A stretch of 64,000 nucleotides of DNA, from positions 502,107 to 566,106 of the forward strand of contig LJIE01000001.1 in assembly GCA_001281695.1 (NCBI GenBank). The letters run 5' to 3'. Below, piece after piece: positions 17,101 to 24,632 of the stretch (position 1 is the stretch's first letter; each line of letters opens with the position of its first letter). A program made the translations under genes and the position numbers. Below the pieces are notes generated by a model. The model had not been told where the DNA came from and ran no database searches. It was given only the letters and a program-made list of their open reading frames with translations. Source of the stretch: a bacterium 336/3. GTDB taxonomy: Bacteria; Bacteroidota; Bacteroidia; Cytophagales; Thermonemataceae.

Positions 17101-17208
17101 ATTAAAAATGAAAAACTTAAACGTCAGGCTGATAGTTTGAAAAAATTGGCTGATGATAAAATCAAAAATGGAATTAAGAATAATCTGCCTATTAAAATAA
17201 AACCTTAA
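14143..17208 (+). CDS. AsmA-family envelope protein with charged C-terminal tail
   Basis: A 1021-residue protein. One N-terminal membrane span (about 7-30) is followed by a long periplasmic part of repeating beta-strand units. It opens with the AsmA hallmark pattern (KVNFKANDFSLSLFKSFPDV, then ASIKSFNITVDLWSVF). AsmA-like proteins belong to the repeating-beta-groove superfamily, which includes lipid-transfer proteins of the envelope. The AsmA_2-like C-terminal region (about 800-930) is present. The last 90 residues are unusual: a Lys/Glu/Ala-rich helix with near-duplicate units of KKEAEEKAKAEAD. Lipid transport is inferred from the family, not seen. It is followed by its own strong terminator. 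Confidence 0.85.
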   Translation: MKKILKRVFIGLGIFLVAILGFAIAVPFLFKDKIKAEIDKQIALYVDAKVNFKANDFSLSLFKSFPDVTASLNNLSVVNNAPFKGDTLASIKSFNITVDLWSVFGDKMKINKISLDKPRVFAKVNKEGKANWDIVRPQPLDTTAKKTQDTTSKFSLAIKKWEVTEGLVVYEDKTMPMYVKIDKINHEGKGNLDADVFDLYSETNIEKFTFSFDGTEYLTEKKVTAEVTMGMDLKGFKFTFKENKVQLNDFGLKFDGFVAMPDTNITMDIKYATTDTDFKTLLSLVPGVYTKDFKDIKASGKIAFNGDVKGTYNAVQMPAFHLGLKVDNGSFQYPAVPTPVNNIQVDLNLGTDDGVIDNMKIDLKKFHMDLGQNPIDARALVQGLTKMNIDANAKAKLNLADVTKMFPMSGLSLSGLFSLDGTAKGIYDGKQMPTVNAAMSLQNGYVKSSAFPEPLEKLNMQATAKSDGTLPNSEFSVQNFSMMLQNEPFNATATFRNFEDIDFNVKANGVIDLTKITKIYPLEGMKLAGRVKGDITSAGRMSYIDKGQYEKITNSGDVTMTSFVYETKDMPIVKVNNAHLQFNPKEMVLEKFEGSAGRSDMQANGTISNYLGYIFKDETIKGKLNFTSKKFDVNEWLVDSPTPANPTPEQDVPLTVIPIPKNIDFLLNSSIGEVVYDNLILRAMKGNIIVKDGKVSLQDGAFNTLGGDFVMNGTYDTQDEKKPKFDFDLGIKDLQMGDAAKSFVTIKQLAPITQNVAGKFSTKFKMKGDLGQDMMPIYNTLTGDGLVTVLEGAIQNVPLMEKIADQIKMPELKSAKFADVLTTAKIQNGRFVVDPYNMKVDKYMMNVSGSNGIMDGSLEYTLKMDVPAKGAGQQLNSLVTSQLGAGVAFDKVPLIISVGGTYAKPIIKVTVDKNNLKGEVKNVVDAKKDELKNKLQNELDAKKKEAEEKAKAEADKFKKEAEEKAKAEADRLKKEGEAKLKAELEKIKNEKLKRQADSLKKLADDKIKNGIKNNLPIKIKP
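16970..17075 (+). repeat. Duplicated Lys/Glu/Ala coding unit in the AsmA tail
   Basis: Two nearly identical copies of about 54 bp encode KKEAEEKAKAEAD-type heptads, differing at a few bases. This looks like a recent in-frame duplication lengthening a helical tail. Confidence 0.6.
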
Positions 17209-17213
17209 AAATG

Positions 17214-17243
17214 ATTTGGGGCTTATCACAATAAGCCCCAAAT
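17214..17243 (+). terminator. Terminator after the AsmA-like gene
   Basis: Perfect 13-bp stem (ATTTGGGGCTTAT and complement) with a CACA loop and trailing T residues. Confidence 0.85.
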
Positions 17244-17259
17244 TTTATCATAACAATAT

Positions 17260-17850
17260 ATGAACATTCCTGTCAATTTATTACCCATAGCATTTTTTGT
17301 TCGAAATTTTATTACAGTAGAAGAAAGTGAGTTGATAGCATTTCTATCTAATTTTCAACCTGTTTCTTATCAGAAAGAGCAAATTATACATGGAGGTCAA
17401 CAGGTATGCAAACACCTGTATTTTATCAGTCAAGGGATAGTAAGAGAAGAAGAAAAGTTTAAAAACAAACCAAGAATAGGGTGGTTAACATTTGAGAATG
17501 AATTGCTTACAGATATTTATGGATTTATTCGTGATGTACACAACCCCAATAAAAAATATTATACAGCTTGTACAGATGTTGAGGGATTTAGATTACATAA
17601 AGATGTATTGTTAGGGTATTATCAAAAAAACCCACTTTGGGAGCGTTTGGGAAGACTGGTTGCTGAACACTATGTTTTAAGAGTAGCAGAACAAGCAGAT
17701 TTCTTAATTAAACTATCTGCCAAAGAAAGATATGAGGATTTATTAAAAAGAAGACCTTCCATATTACAAGAACTTCCTCTCAAGCAAATAGCATCATATT
17801 TGGGCATTACTTTGCCATCTTTAAGCAGAATAAGAGGTTTAAAAAACTGA
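17260..17850 (+). CDS. Crp/Fnr family transcriptional regulator
   Basis: A 196-residue protein with a cyclic-nucleotide-binding-type beta-roll (about 25-120, including the HLYFISQGIVREEE strand pair) and a C-terminal helix-turn-helix (KQIASYLGITLPSLSRIRG, about 172-192). No Cys cluster of the Fnr iron-sulfur type is present. The Bacteroidota members of this group often lack the exact cAMP-binding residues, and the phosphate-binding R-x-A-S motif is not visible here either, so the ligand is uncertain. It starts 16 bp after the AsmA terminator. The divergence from the next genes suggests it might control the lipoprotein pair downstream, but this is inference. Confidence 0.88.
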   Translation: MNIPVNLLPIAFFVRNFITVEESELIAFLSNFQPVSYQKEQIIHGGQQVCKHLYFISQGIVREEEKFKNKPRIGWLTFENELLTDIYGFIRDVHNPNKKYYTACTDVEGFRLHKDVLLGYYQKNPLWERLGRLVAEHYVLRVAEQADFLIKLSAKERYEDLLKRRPSILQELPLKQIASYLGITLPSLSRIRGLKN

Positions 17851-17937
17851 ATTTAACATAGGTTAAATTTTTGGTAGCCTTTAGGCAACGAATTTGTTAG
17901 AGCATACATAGTTTTAACTTAAAATAATGTAACTCTT

Positions 17938-18624
17938 ATGAAAAAAGTCTCTCTTTTTATTTTCTTAATGGCTTCTTTATTGTGGTCGTGTACACCTGCC
18001 GAAGATGCTGCCAGTGTTGATCAAAATAGAGTTTTTGTAATCTATGAACTTTATTATGATGCAAATTTCGATAAAACATTCGCTAAGGCTTATTTTAGAT
18101 TTGGCAACGAATTTGGTACACAACTAAAACTTACTGGCAATAGTCAAGTTACTTTTGATGGAGGAGCTATGATTGAAAAAAATGTATTAAACCTTACCTA
18201 TTATGAACGTGAATTTGCTGGACTAAAAAATACTGGAAACTTTGTTTGGAAAGATGTGAATGGGAAGGAATATACAAACACTGTAACAATAGCAAATACA
18301 ATTGAATATCCCACAAACTTTACAAACCTTTCTAAAAATAGTGCTTTTACATTTACTTGGCAAGGCAATGCTCTTGTTCAAGGAGAAACTGTATATTTGG
18401 GTGTAAATGGGCAAGCAGAAGGTGATGCAAGACTTTTTTCGCAAACAGGAGCAGGAGCAACACAAATGATTTTACCAGTTAATCAATTACAACAATTACC
18501 CAATGGTAGTGTATCCATGATTTTGAACCGTAAAAATTTTGGAACAGCTTCTCAGGTAACAGGAGCAGGTGGACGTTGGGAAACAAGCTATGTTCCTAAA
18601 CATAAAACTGTACAAGTTCAATAA
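17938..18624 (+). CDS. Secreted lipoprotein, 228 residues
   Basis: SPII leader ending Leu-Trp-Ser-Cys (Cys 18), so a lipoprotein. The rest is beta-rich with no cofactor motif; the region RVFVIYELYYDANFDKTFAK resembles the start of an Ig-like or transthyretin-like strand pair. It is followed after 10 bp by a second lipoprotein gene of similar style, so the two are likely one operon and possibly one surface complex. I do not recognise the family. Confidence 0.65.
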   Translation: MKKVSLFIFLMASLLWSCTPAEDAASVDQNRVFVIYELYYDANFDKTFAKAYFRFGNEFGTQLKLTGNSQVTFDGGAMIEKNVLNLTYYEREFAGLKNTGNFVWKDVNGKEYTNTVTIANTIEYPTNFTNLSKNSAFTFTWQGNALVQGETVYLGVNGQAEGDARLFSQTGAGATQMILPVNQLQQLPNGSVSMILNRKNFGTASQVTGAGGRWETSYVPKHKTVQVQ

Positions 18625-18634
18625 TTAAAAATAT

Positions 18635-19483
18635 ATGAAGAAAGCAATTCTTTTTTTAGGAATCTTAAGTCTTGGGACTGTTTCTTGTAAAAAAAACGAC
18701 CCAAGCCCAGAAGTAAAAGTGATTTTTAAATTCAAATTCAACTCTACCCAAGAACGTTTGGATGGTTTTGGAAATGTTGCTACAATGCCAGCAGGCAATG
18801 CAGGACAAAACCCCACATTCAATAAAATTTCGGCTCATTATTTTGAGTTATCTCCCAATGCTCTTACTCAATTGGGGCAAGGAAGTGTATTGTATCATGC
18901 AACAGAAACTGCTTTGGGAGGTGAAACAGCCATTGATTTTGAAAAAAGTATTTTGAAAGGCGAAAACGAGGTATATTTGAGCATTCCTATCAAAGATATC
19001 AAGGCTCAAAGTTATGAGTATTTGAGAATTTCGTTGGCATACCAAAACTATGATATTAGTTTTAGAGCAAATGGCTCAGATTTGACAGGTACAATCGCTT
19101 CTTTTATTGGCTACAATTCTTACATCAAGAATACTCAAGTAAAAGGCAACTCTATTACTATAAATGCAAATAAAAAACAAGGATTTTGGGCTTTTGAAAC
19201 TGTGAATGGAATCACACAAGGGCAGGCACCAGGTACAACTGTGCCTAACCCTATTGCAGCTACTTCGCCCATTCCAGCAGGCTCATGTGTGGTAACAGCC
19301 AAATTTGATACTCCTTTACAGATTACTGGTAAAGAAACCAAAGATATTATCATCACAGCATCTCTTTCTACCAACAAAAGTTTTGAATGGAGAGATACCA
19401 CCCCAAACGGTTTTTTTGAACCGTTGTTAGGTGAGCAGGTAGTGGATATGGGTATCAGAGGTATGAAAATAAAAGTAGAATAA
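18635..19483 (+). CDS. Secreted lipoprotein, 282 residues
   Basis: Leader ending Thr-Val-Ser-Cys, then Lys-Lys-Asn-Asp, a normal SPII site. The mature protein begins with a beta strand (KVIFKFKFN) and contains a LDGFGNVATMPAGNAGQNP loop and several short strands, ending at a strong terminator. The opening strand followed by a long glycine-rich loop recalls extracellular beta-sandwich domains, but no specific family is recognised. Coupled to the preceding lipoprotein gene. Substrate or partner unknown. Confidence 0.65.
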   Translation: MKKAILFLGILSLGTVSCKKNDPSPEVKVIFKFKFNSTQERLDGFGNVATMPAGNAGQNPTFNKISAHYFELSPNALTQLGQGSVLYHATETALGGETAIDFEKSILKGENEVYLSIPIKDIKAQSYEYLRISLAYQNYDISFRANGSDLTGTIASFIGYNSYIKNTQVKGNSITINANKKQGFWAFETVNGITQGQAPGTTVPNPIAATSPIPAGSCVVTAKFDTPLQITGKETKDIIITASLSTNKSFEWRDTTPNGFFEPLLGEQVVDMGIRGMKIKVE

Positions 19484-19501
19484 TCTGTAAAATAAAAAAT
19501 G

Positions 19502-19531
19502 AAAGCCTTGATAATTTATTATCAAGGCTTT
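19502..19531 (+). terminator. Terminator after the lipoprotein pair
   Basis: Perfect 13-bp stem (AAAGCCTTGATAA and complement), TTTA loop, then a T run. Confidence 0.85.
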
Positions 19532-19587
19532 TTTGTTGAACAAAAAGCCTCATTATAATGTTGAAAGAATAAAACACCTCAAAGTTT

Positions 19588-20238
19588 ATGCAAATCTTTT
19601 CCAGAGTTTTAGCTTTTTCATTCTTCTTATTGATTTCCCTCTCCGCTTGTGGACAAAAACAGAAAAAAACGCAATCAAATCAGAATATGACAACCAACTC
19701 AGCAAATTTAGAAACAATTACACTTGGGGCAGGGTGCTTTTGGTGTGTAGAAGCAGTGTTCCAACGTATAGAAGGAGTAACAAAAGTAGAATCAGGGTAT
19801 TCAGGTGGTTTTAAAGATAATCCTACTTATAAAGAAGTATGTAGCGAAACAACAGGACATGCTGAGGTTTGCCAACTTACTTACGACAAAACCAAAGTAA
19901 GTGTTGAAACTATTTTGGAAGTATTTTTTGGGACACATGACCCCACTACACGCAACAGACAAGGTAATGATGTGGGTACACAATACCGTTCAGCTATTTT
20001 TTATCATACACCTGAACAAAAAGCTACTGCTGAGAAAGTAATCAAAACACTCAATGAAGAAAAAGTCTTCTCAAATCCTATCATAACAGAAGTTACAGAA
20101 TTTAAAAAGTTTTATGTGGCTGAGGATTATCATCAGAACTATTATAATGAAAACGGCAGTCAAAGCTATTGTTACTTCGTCATTCGTCCCAAAATTGAAA
20201 AACTTCAAAAAGTATTTAAAGACAAACTGAAAAAATAA
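19588..20238 (+). CDS. msrA: Peptide-methionine (S)-S-oxide reductase, lipoprotein form
   Basis: Reduces the S epimer of methionine sulfoxide in proteins. The catalytic motif GCFWC is at residues 49-53 with Cys50 as nucleophile. The SGYSGG, YDKTKVS, FFGTHDPT and QYRSAIF blocks follow in family order. The product has an N-terminal leader with lipobox Leu-Ser-Ala-Cys (Cys21) and a short linker. It should therefore be a periplasm-facing lipoprotein that repairs envelope proteins. The start at 19588 is chosen because it keeps the complete leader. The stop is directly followed, without a gap, by the aldehyde dehydrogenase start. Confidence 0.93.
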   Translation: MQIFSRVLAFSFFLLISLSACGQKQKKTQSNQNMTTNSANLETITLGAGCFWCVEAVFQRIEGVTKVESGYSGGFKDNPTYKEVCSETTGHAEVCQLTYDKTKVSVETILEVFFGTHDPTTRNRQGNDVGTQYRSAIFYHTPEQKATAEKVIKTLNEEKVFSNPIITEVTEFKKFYVAEDYHQNYYNENGSQSYCYFVIRPKIEKLQKVFKDKLKK

Positions 20239-21597
20239 ATGACATTTGAAAGTCGAAATCCTTTTACAGAGGAGCTTATCACCAGTTTTGAAAGCCTAAA
20301 AACCTCACAAATTGAGCAAAAATTAACGTTAGCCAAGCAGGCATACGCTTCTTGGAAAAACATCCCATTTGATAAAAAATCTACTTTGTTTTTTAGAGTT
20401 TCCGAAATTCTTGAAAAAAACAAAGAGCAATATGCTCAACTCATCACTGTAGAAATGGGTAAAGTAATCAGAGAGGCAAGGGCAGAAATAGAAAAATGTG
20501 CAATGCTCTGTCGTTATTATGCTGAAAATGCAGAAAAACACTTGGTAGATGAAATAGTAGCCACCGAAGGAACAAAAAGCTACATTCGTTTTGAACCTTT
20601 AGGGGCAGTTTTTGCAGTCATGCCTTGGAATTTCCCTTTTTGGCAGGCTTTTCGGTTTGCTATACCCTCACTCATGGCAGGAAATGTGGCATTCTTAAAA
20701 CATGCTCCTAATGTTCCTCAATGTGCTCTGGCAATTGAAAATATATTTCTGCAAGCAGGTTTTGAAGAAGGTGTTTTTCAGAATTTATTTTTGGAAATAA
20801 CTGATGTTGAAAGTATTATCGCCTCAGACATAGTACAGGCAGTCACACTTACAGGTAGCGAACGAGCAGGTTCGCAAGTAGCAAGTTTAGCAGGAAAATA
20901 CCTGAAAAAAACAGTTTTAGAACTTGGTGGAAGTGATGCCTTTGTAGTACTTGCAGATGCAGATCTAGATATAACAATTCCCAATGCAAGGCTAAGCCGT
21001 ATGATAAATATGGGGCAAAGTTGTATCGCAGCCAAACGATTTATTGTAGAAGAAGACATCTATGAGAGCTTTTTACAGAAGTTCATAGATTCATTCAAAA
21101 AGTTACAATTTGGTAATCCTTTAGAAGAAAGTTCAGATTATGCTTGTCTGGCACGTCCCGATTTGGCTAAAAATATAGAAAATCAGGTGCAAAGAAGTAT
21201 AGAGCAAGGAGCCAATATGATTTTAGGTAACTCAAAAGCTAACAAAGCCTTTTTTGAGCCAACAATTCTAACAAATATAACACCTCACATGTTGGTTTTC
21301 AATGAAGAGCTATTTGGTCCTGTGGCTTCTGTGATTGTAGTTCAAGACGAAAATGAAGCCATTCAACTGGCAAATCGTTCAGTATATGGTTTGGGAGCAT
21401 CTGTTTGGACAAAAGACTTAGAAAAAGGTGAAAAAGTAGCCCAACAACTCGAAGCAGGAAGCTGTTTTGTGAATGCGATTGTAAAATCTACACCTTTATT
21501 GCCTTTTGGAGGCATTAAAAGGTCTGGTTATGGCAGAGAGCTTTCTATTGCAGGCATCAGAGAATTTGTAAATATGAAGGCTATTTTTGTGAAGTAG
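20239..21597 (+). CDS. NAD(P)-dependent aldehyde dehydrogenase, succinate-semialdehyde type
   Basis: A 452-residue aldehyde dehydrogenase. The active-site Cys262 lies in GQSCIAAKR, the general base Glu228 in ELGGSDAF, Asn131 in MPWNFPFWQ and the cofactor Lys154 in LKHAPN. The closing PFGGIKRSGYGRE motif is present. The sequence is of the succinate-semialdehyde dehydrogenase group found in many bacteria (short form, starting directly with the S-RNPFT segment). Exact substrate is uncertain. The gene abuts msrA with no intergenic base. The last 75 coding bases and 6 bases beyond the stop recur 548 bp downstream. Confidence 0.9.
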   Translation: MTFESRNPFTEELITSFESLKTSQIEQKLTLAKQAYASWKNIPFDKKSTLFFRVSEILEKNKEQYAQLITVEMGKVIREARAEIEKCAMLCRYYAENAEKHLVDEIVATEGTKSYIRFEPLGAVFAVMPWNFPFWQAFRFAIPSLMAGNVAFLKHAPNVPQCALAIENIFLQAGFEEGVFQNLFLEITDVESIIASDIVQAVTLTGSERAGSQVASLAGKYLKKTVLELGGSDAFVVLADADLDITIPNARLSRMINMGQSCIAAKRFIVEEDIYESFLQKFIDSFKKLQFGNPLEESSDYACLARPDLAKNIENQVQRSIEQGANMILGNSKANKAFFEPTILTNITPHMLVFNEELFGPVASVIVVQDENEAIQLANRSVYGLGASVWTKDLEKGEKVAQQLEAGSCFVNAIVKSTPLLPFGGIKRSGYGRELSIAGIREFVNMKAIFVK

Positions 21598-21603
21598 GTT
21601 TAT
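21523..21603 (+). repeat. Direct repeat, upstream copy (3' end of aldehyde dehydrogenase)
   Basis: This 81-bp stretch covers the last codons and stop of the dehydrogenase and the first bases of the next ATG. It recurs at 22071-22151 with five differences. Confidence 0.9.
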
Positions 21604-22030
21604 GAAAGAAAAAAAAGAGTTTGAATGGCAAAAAAGTGGTTGTATTGTTACATTAGGCTTTTTCTCATTTCTCTTTCTAATCCTTTATTTTATAAAACAA
21701 GCTGAGGACAAAAAAAAATTATTGGACGAGAAAGGAGTGTATTCTATTGCTGAAATTGTGGATGTAACAATTGATGATGGTACAGCTAATATTGTAATAG
21801 AATATAAATTTAATAATAAAACTATTCTAAGAAGTATTCACGAAAATTGTTGCCCTGAGATTGGTAAGTTATATTACATTAAAATTTTACCAGATAACCC
21901 AAGAGGTATAATGATACTCTTTTCAGGTACAGAAGTGCCTGATTATATACAAACAAATATTTCACAAGAGGGTTGGAAAGAACCACCTTCTTACATTAAA
22001 AATGCTCATTTATATGAAGTTTCTGATTAA
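21602..22030 (+). CDS. Small single-span membrane protein, 142 residues
   Basis: One N-terminal membrane span (about 14-35) followed by a soluble beta-rich domain (YSIAEIVDVTIDDGTANIVI, then a Cys-Cys pair near 88-89). The strand pattern ('a-x-V-x-x-V' then extended strands with K-x-Y-Y-I-K) resembles DUF3592-type extracytoplasmic domains, but this is a weak call. Its start codon lies in the end of the upstream copy of an 81-bp direct repeat. The second copy begins 40 bp after its stop, so the gene sits exactly between the two copies and appears to be a later insertion. Confidence 0.6.
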   Translation: MKEKKEFEWQKSGCIVTLGFFSFLFLILYFIKQAEDKKKLLDEKGVYSIAEIVDVTIDDGTANIVIEYKFNNKTILRSIHENCCPEIGKLYYIKILPDNPRGIMILFSGTEVPDYIQTNISQEGWKEPPSYIKNAHLYEVSD

Positions 22031-22070
22031 TATCCTCTACTTTTTCTAAAATATCATTCATTTCAAATAT

Positions 22071-22151
22071 TCTGGTTATAACAAAAAGCTTTCTATTGCA
22101 AGCATCAGAGAATTTGTAAATATGAAGGCTATTTTTGTGAAGTAGGTTTAT
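22071..22151 (+). repeat. Direct repeat, downstream copy (decayed)
   Basis: Aligns without gaps to 21523-21603. The five mismatches are all G in the upstream copy and A here, four of them in the first 18 bases. It is not coding for a dehydrogenase and contains the stop codon of the convergent gene. Confidence 0.9.
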
Positions 22152-22708
22152 ATATTAGTCCAAGCATATTTAATAAAAGTAAGCTTAGCACCTTTCATGA
22201 AATTTTCCAAAGGGGTGAATTCAGTGGCGGATTCATTTGTTAATTCCATTAAATAAACATCTGGGTTCATGTGTAATGGTTTAAATAACCAAAACCAAAA
22301 TCTTTTAACTTTATAATTATTAGTGAAATTTTTTAGCTCCTTAAAATTAGAAATAGTAGCATTCTTTGGTTCCATAATATCTTGAAATGATATTTGGGTA
22401 GAATCCGAAGGTTGTACCCATTCCCCAAAAATAATCTGTGGATAAAATACACCTTTTTCTAATAGAATTTCAAGTCCATTAGAATTATCTAAAGTAAAAC
22501 TCCTACTGCTAAATTCAAAGGTATTGCCAACTCTTTTAATTTTACCTTCAAAAATTTTGTGATTTTGTTTCTTATAATTTTTTTCAAAAAACTTTTTTGC
22601 CCAATATAATTCTTGTTCTCCTTGATTTTTAAAATCAGGCTTATTTTGGCAAAAAGAACTTTGAGAGAAGCTAAAAAATAACCAAATGAGTAAAATATAA
22701 ATTTTCAT
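22148..22708 (-). CDS. Secreted protein, 186 residues
   Basis: An N-terminal signal peptide (about 1-20, ending Ser-Phe-Cys-Gln) is followed by a soluble part of alternating charged and aromatic residues. No enzyme motif or known domain is recognised. The Cys near the cleavage site is in Ser-Ser-Phe-Cys, a poor lipobox. The last codon and stop lie within the downstream direct-repeat copy. Before the insertion this gene would therefore have been directly convergent with the aldehyde dehydrogenase. Function unknown. Confidence 0.6.
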   Translation of the reverse strand: MKIYILLIWLFFSFSQSSFCQNKPDFKNQGEQELYWAKKFFEKNYKKQNHKIFEGKIKRVGNTFEFSSRSFTLDNSNGLEILLEKGVFYPQIIFGEWVQPSDSTQISFQDIMEPKNATISNFKELKNFTNNYKVKRFWFWLFKPLHMNPDVYLMELTNESATEFTPLENFMKGAKLTFIKYAWTNI

Positions 22709-22760
22709 AGTTTTAGACTTGAATGATAAAGATACTATTTTTTCATTATGTCATCATAAG

Positions 22761-23159
22761 TTAAAACGAGTAGAATAAAAGAAAAAATACAACTGTAAAA
22801 TATACCCACAAACAAGAAAAAAGAACGTGGACAATGGTTTCAAAAAGTTTACCTTTCCAAAGTTTGCTTGAATACACAAAAAATTGAAAAAACAACCTCA
22901 CACCCCAAAAAATAGAAACTCCTAATGCTATTTTGCTTCCAATGGGTGTATTGAAATCTGCTTGCGTCGAAAACAAAGACAAAAGTCCCAATAAAAAAAC
23001 CAAAAACCCAATAAAAAATGTATGAACATACATAAGTTGTTGGTTAATTAGGCTGATGCTTTTCAAATCTTCTTTCCAGTTGAAATAACGTGGAAAAATT
23101 ACATGAATAATGCCCAAAACAACCATAATAATGCCTATAATTTTAAGATGAATGTCCAT
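22761..23159 (-). CDS. Four-span membrane protein, 132 residues
   Basis: Four hydrophobic segments (about 4-25, 43-66, 75-98, 108-130) with little between them and no signal peptide. It resembles small uncharacterised membrane proteins of Bacteroidota. Its start overlaps the preceding methyltransferase-like gene by 17 bp, so it is the last member of the fbp-linked operon. No functional residue stands out. Confidence 0.6.
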   Translation of the reverse strand: MDIHLKIIGIIMVVLGIIHVIFPRYFNWKEDLKSISLINQQLMYVHTFFIGFLVFLLGLLSLFSTQADFNTPIGSKIALGVSIFWGVRLFFQFFVYSSKLWKGKLFETIVHVLFSCLWVYFTVVFFLLFYSF

Positions 23160-23904
23160 GTTTCTCTAAAATAAAAAGTTTGACAAATGGAGTGATGGAA
23201 TGTTGTTTAGAAATTATAAAATTAGATTTTCTGAAAGTATCAAGCCATGTGTATAAGCCTAAAAAATGAAAAAAACCAATGTTATAGGCTAAAAAATTCC
23301 AAAAATCTCTTAAATGTTCCACTACAATTATTTTTCCTGAAGGAGCTAAAATTCTATTCAATTCATTGAAAAAGATGATTCTTTCTTGATGGTTTCGGAT
23401 TTCATGAGCCGAAAAAATAATAAAAATATGAGAAGTAGAATTATTTTCAAGAGGTACTTGCGAAGTGCTGATATTTTGAGTGTTGGGATAAGGTGGATAA
23501 GCCCTTCTTGCTCTTTTGATAGAAACTTCTGTATGCAAAATAGGATTGTAAAAATCAAAAACTTGTAATGAGTTTTTAGGGAATTTATGATTTAATAAAG
23601 TGCTTGTTTCGTCAAAACCTGCATGAATATTGACTATCTGGCTGTTTTCTGGAATGTTAATATCTAACCAATAAAAATTATACAAACCTGATAAATCATA
23701 AACATACCACGATACCAATAAAGGAATAAATGTGCCTAAAGTTGTTAGAACACCTAAAAGAAGAAAATAAAATTGATAATCAGAGCTAAAAGTAGAACCT
23801 ATAAAACTAACCATCATAACTAAAGAAGCTATTACAAAAAAATGCCAATTAAATTTGACAATGTTGGTTACTCCTTGGAAAGCAGTTCTTTTTGTTTGTT
23901 CCAT
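23143..23904 (-). CDS. Membrane-anchored methyltransferase-like protein
   Basis: A 253-residue protein with two N-terminal spans (about 20-42 and 46-68). A Rossmann-type region follows with class I SAM-methyltransferase features in its second half: FSAHEIRNHQERIIFFNELNR and the LAPSGKIIVVEH strand. However, the SAM-binding motif I, normally a Gly-x-Gly loop, reads VNIHAGFDETS, which lacks the usual glycines. It may be an altered or inactive methyltransferase. The start overlaps the DUF2071-type gene by 37 bp. Confidence 0.6.
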   Translation of the reverse strand: MEQTKRTAFQGVTNIVKFNWHFFVIASLVMMVSFIGSTFSSDYQFYFLLLGVLTTLGTFIPLLVSWYVYDLSGLYNFYWLDINIPENSQIVNIHAGFDETSTLLNHKFPKNSLQVFDFYNPILHTEVSIKRARRAYPPYPNTQNISTSQVPLENNSTSHIFIIFSAHEIRNHQERIIFFNELNRILAPSGKIIVVEHLRDFWNFLAYNIGFFHFLGLYTWLDTFRKSNFIISKQHSITPFVKLFILEKHGHSS

Positions 23905-24632
23905 GTTTCAATTCTTCCTTTTTTCCAATAATAAGGAATATTTTTGATGATGAAGGCATTGGCTAAATGAATTTCGGAGAAGTTAAATTTTTCTAAAAAC
24001 TTAAAATGAGCTTCTTCTACTTGTACAGGTTGTGGATGCCAGTCTTCTCGAACACCCTCAATAATTAAAACTTCTGATTTTTGTTTGTTATAAGTAAATG
24101 TAAATGGCAAAGGACCTGCAAAACGTCTTGCTTCTTTCCAATCTTTAAAAGGAGAAGTGGTAGGCAAAGCAATATTTTCATCCCCATATTTTACTTTTAA
24201 ATGAAAATCAGATTTTTGAGAATTAATTTGAATAAAATTCTGATTTTCTGTATGCTTAATATCTGTGGTGGTATAATTATAATGTGTAAAGATATTCCCA
24301 AAAAACTCCATCTTCTTTTTGTTGGTTTCAGACTTTAAAATATATAAGCCTCTTAGTCTTTTACCAGCATTGGTATGGTAGCGGACAAAAATTCGATAAC
24401 CAATCAAGAAAAAGTCGTTTCCTAAAAACTTTGGAAAGCCTTTAGGACGTAGATTTTTGGTTTGCACCATTGCAATAGCCAAAAAAGCCCATTTATCTTG
24501 AAATGTATCAGGCTCTAGACATTCAGGAATCAGTGGAATAGCCTCTTGAAATGGAACAGCATAGGTAAGCACTAAAGAGCTTTCAAAGAAAGCGTCTACT
24601 GCAAATGGGTGATTTTTTAAAAAATTAAGCAT
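23868..24632 (-). CDS. DUF2071 (YqjF-type) protein
   Basis: A 254-residue cytosolic protein of the acetoacetate-decarboxylase-like superfamily, recognised from the opening SSLVLTYAVPFQEAIPLIP pattern and the mid-domain RFAGPLPFTFTY strand. Members are common next to small membrane proteins in Bacteroidota but have no established reaction. Here it overlaps the upstream DoxX-like gene by 8 bp and the downstream methyltransferase-like gene by 37 bp. I see no catalytic Lys matching acetoacetate decarboxylase. Confidence 0.6.
   Translation of the reverse strand: MLNFLKNHPFAVDAFFESSLVLTYAVPFQEAIPLIPECLEPDTFQDKWAFLAIAMVQTKNLRPKGFPKFLGNDFFLIGYRIFVRYHTNAGKRLRGLYILKSETNKKKMEFFGNIFTHYNYTTTDIKHTENQNFIQINSQKSDFHLKVKYGDENIALPTTSPFKDWKEARRFAGPLPFTFTYNKQKSEVLIIEGVREDWHPQPVQVEEAHFKFLEKFNFSEIHLANAFIIKNIPYYWKKGRIETWNKQKELLSKE

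Noticed and set aside
22071-22151. Insertion-sequence end or target-site duplication
   Set aside because: No transposase and no inverted ends; the sequence is a copy of the dehydrogenase gene end, so duplication is a better explanation.
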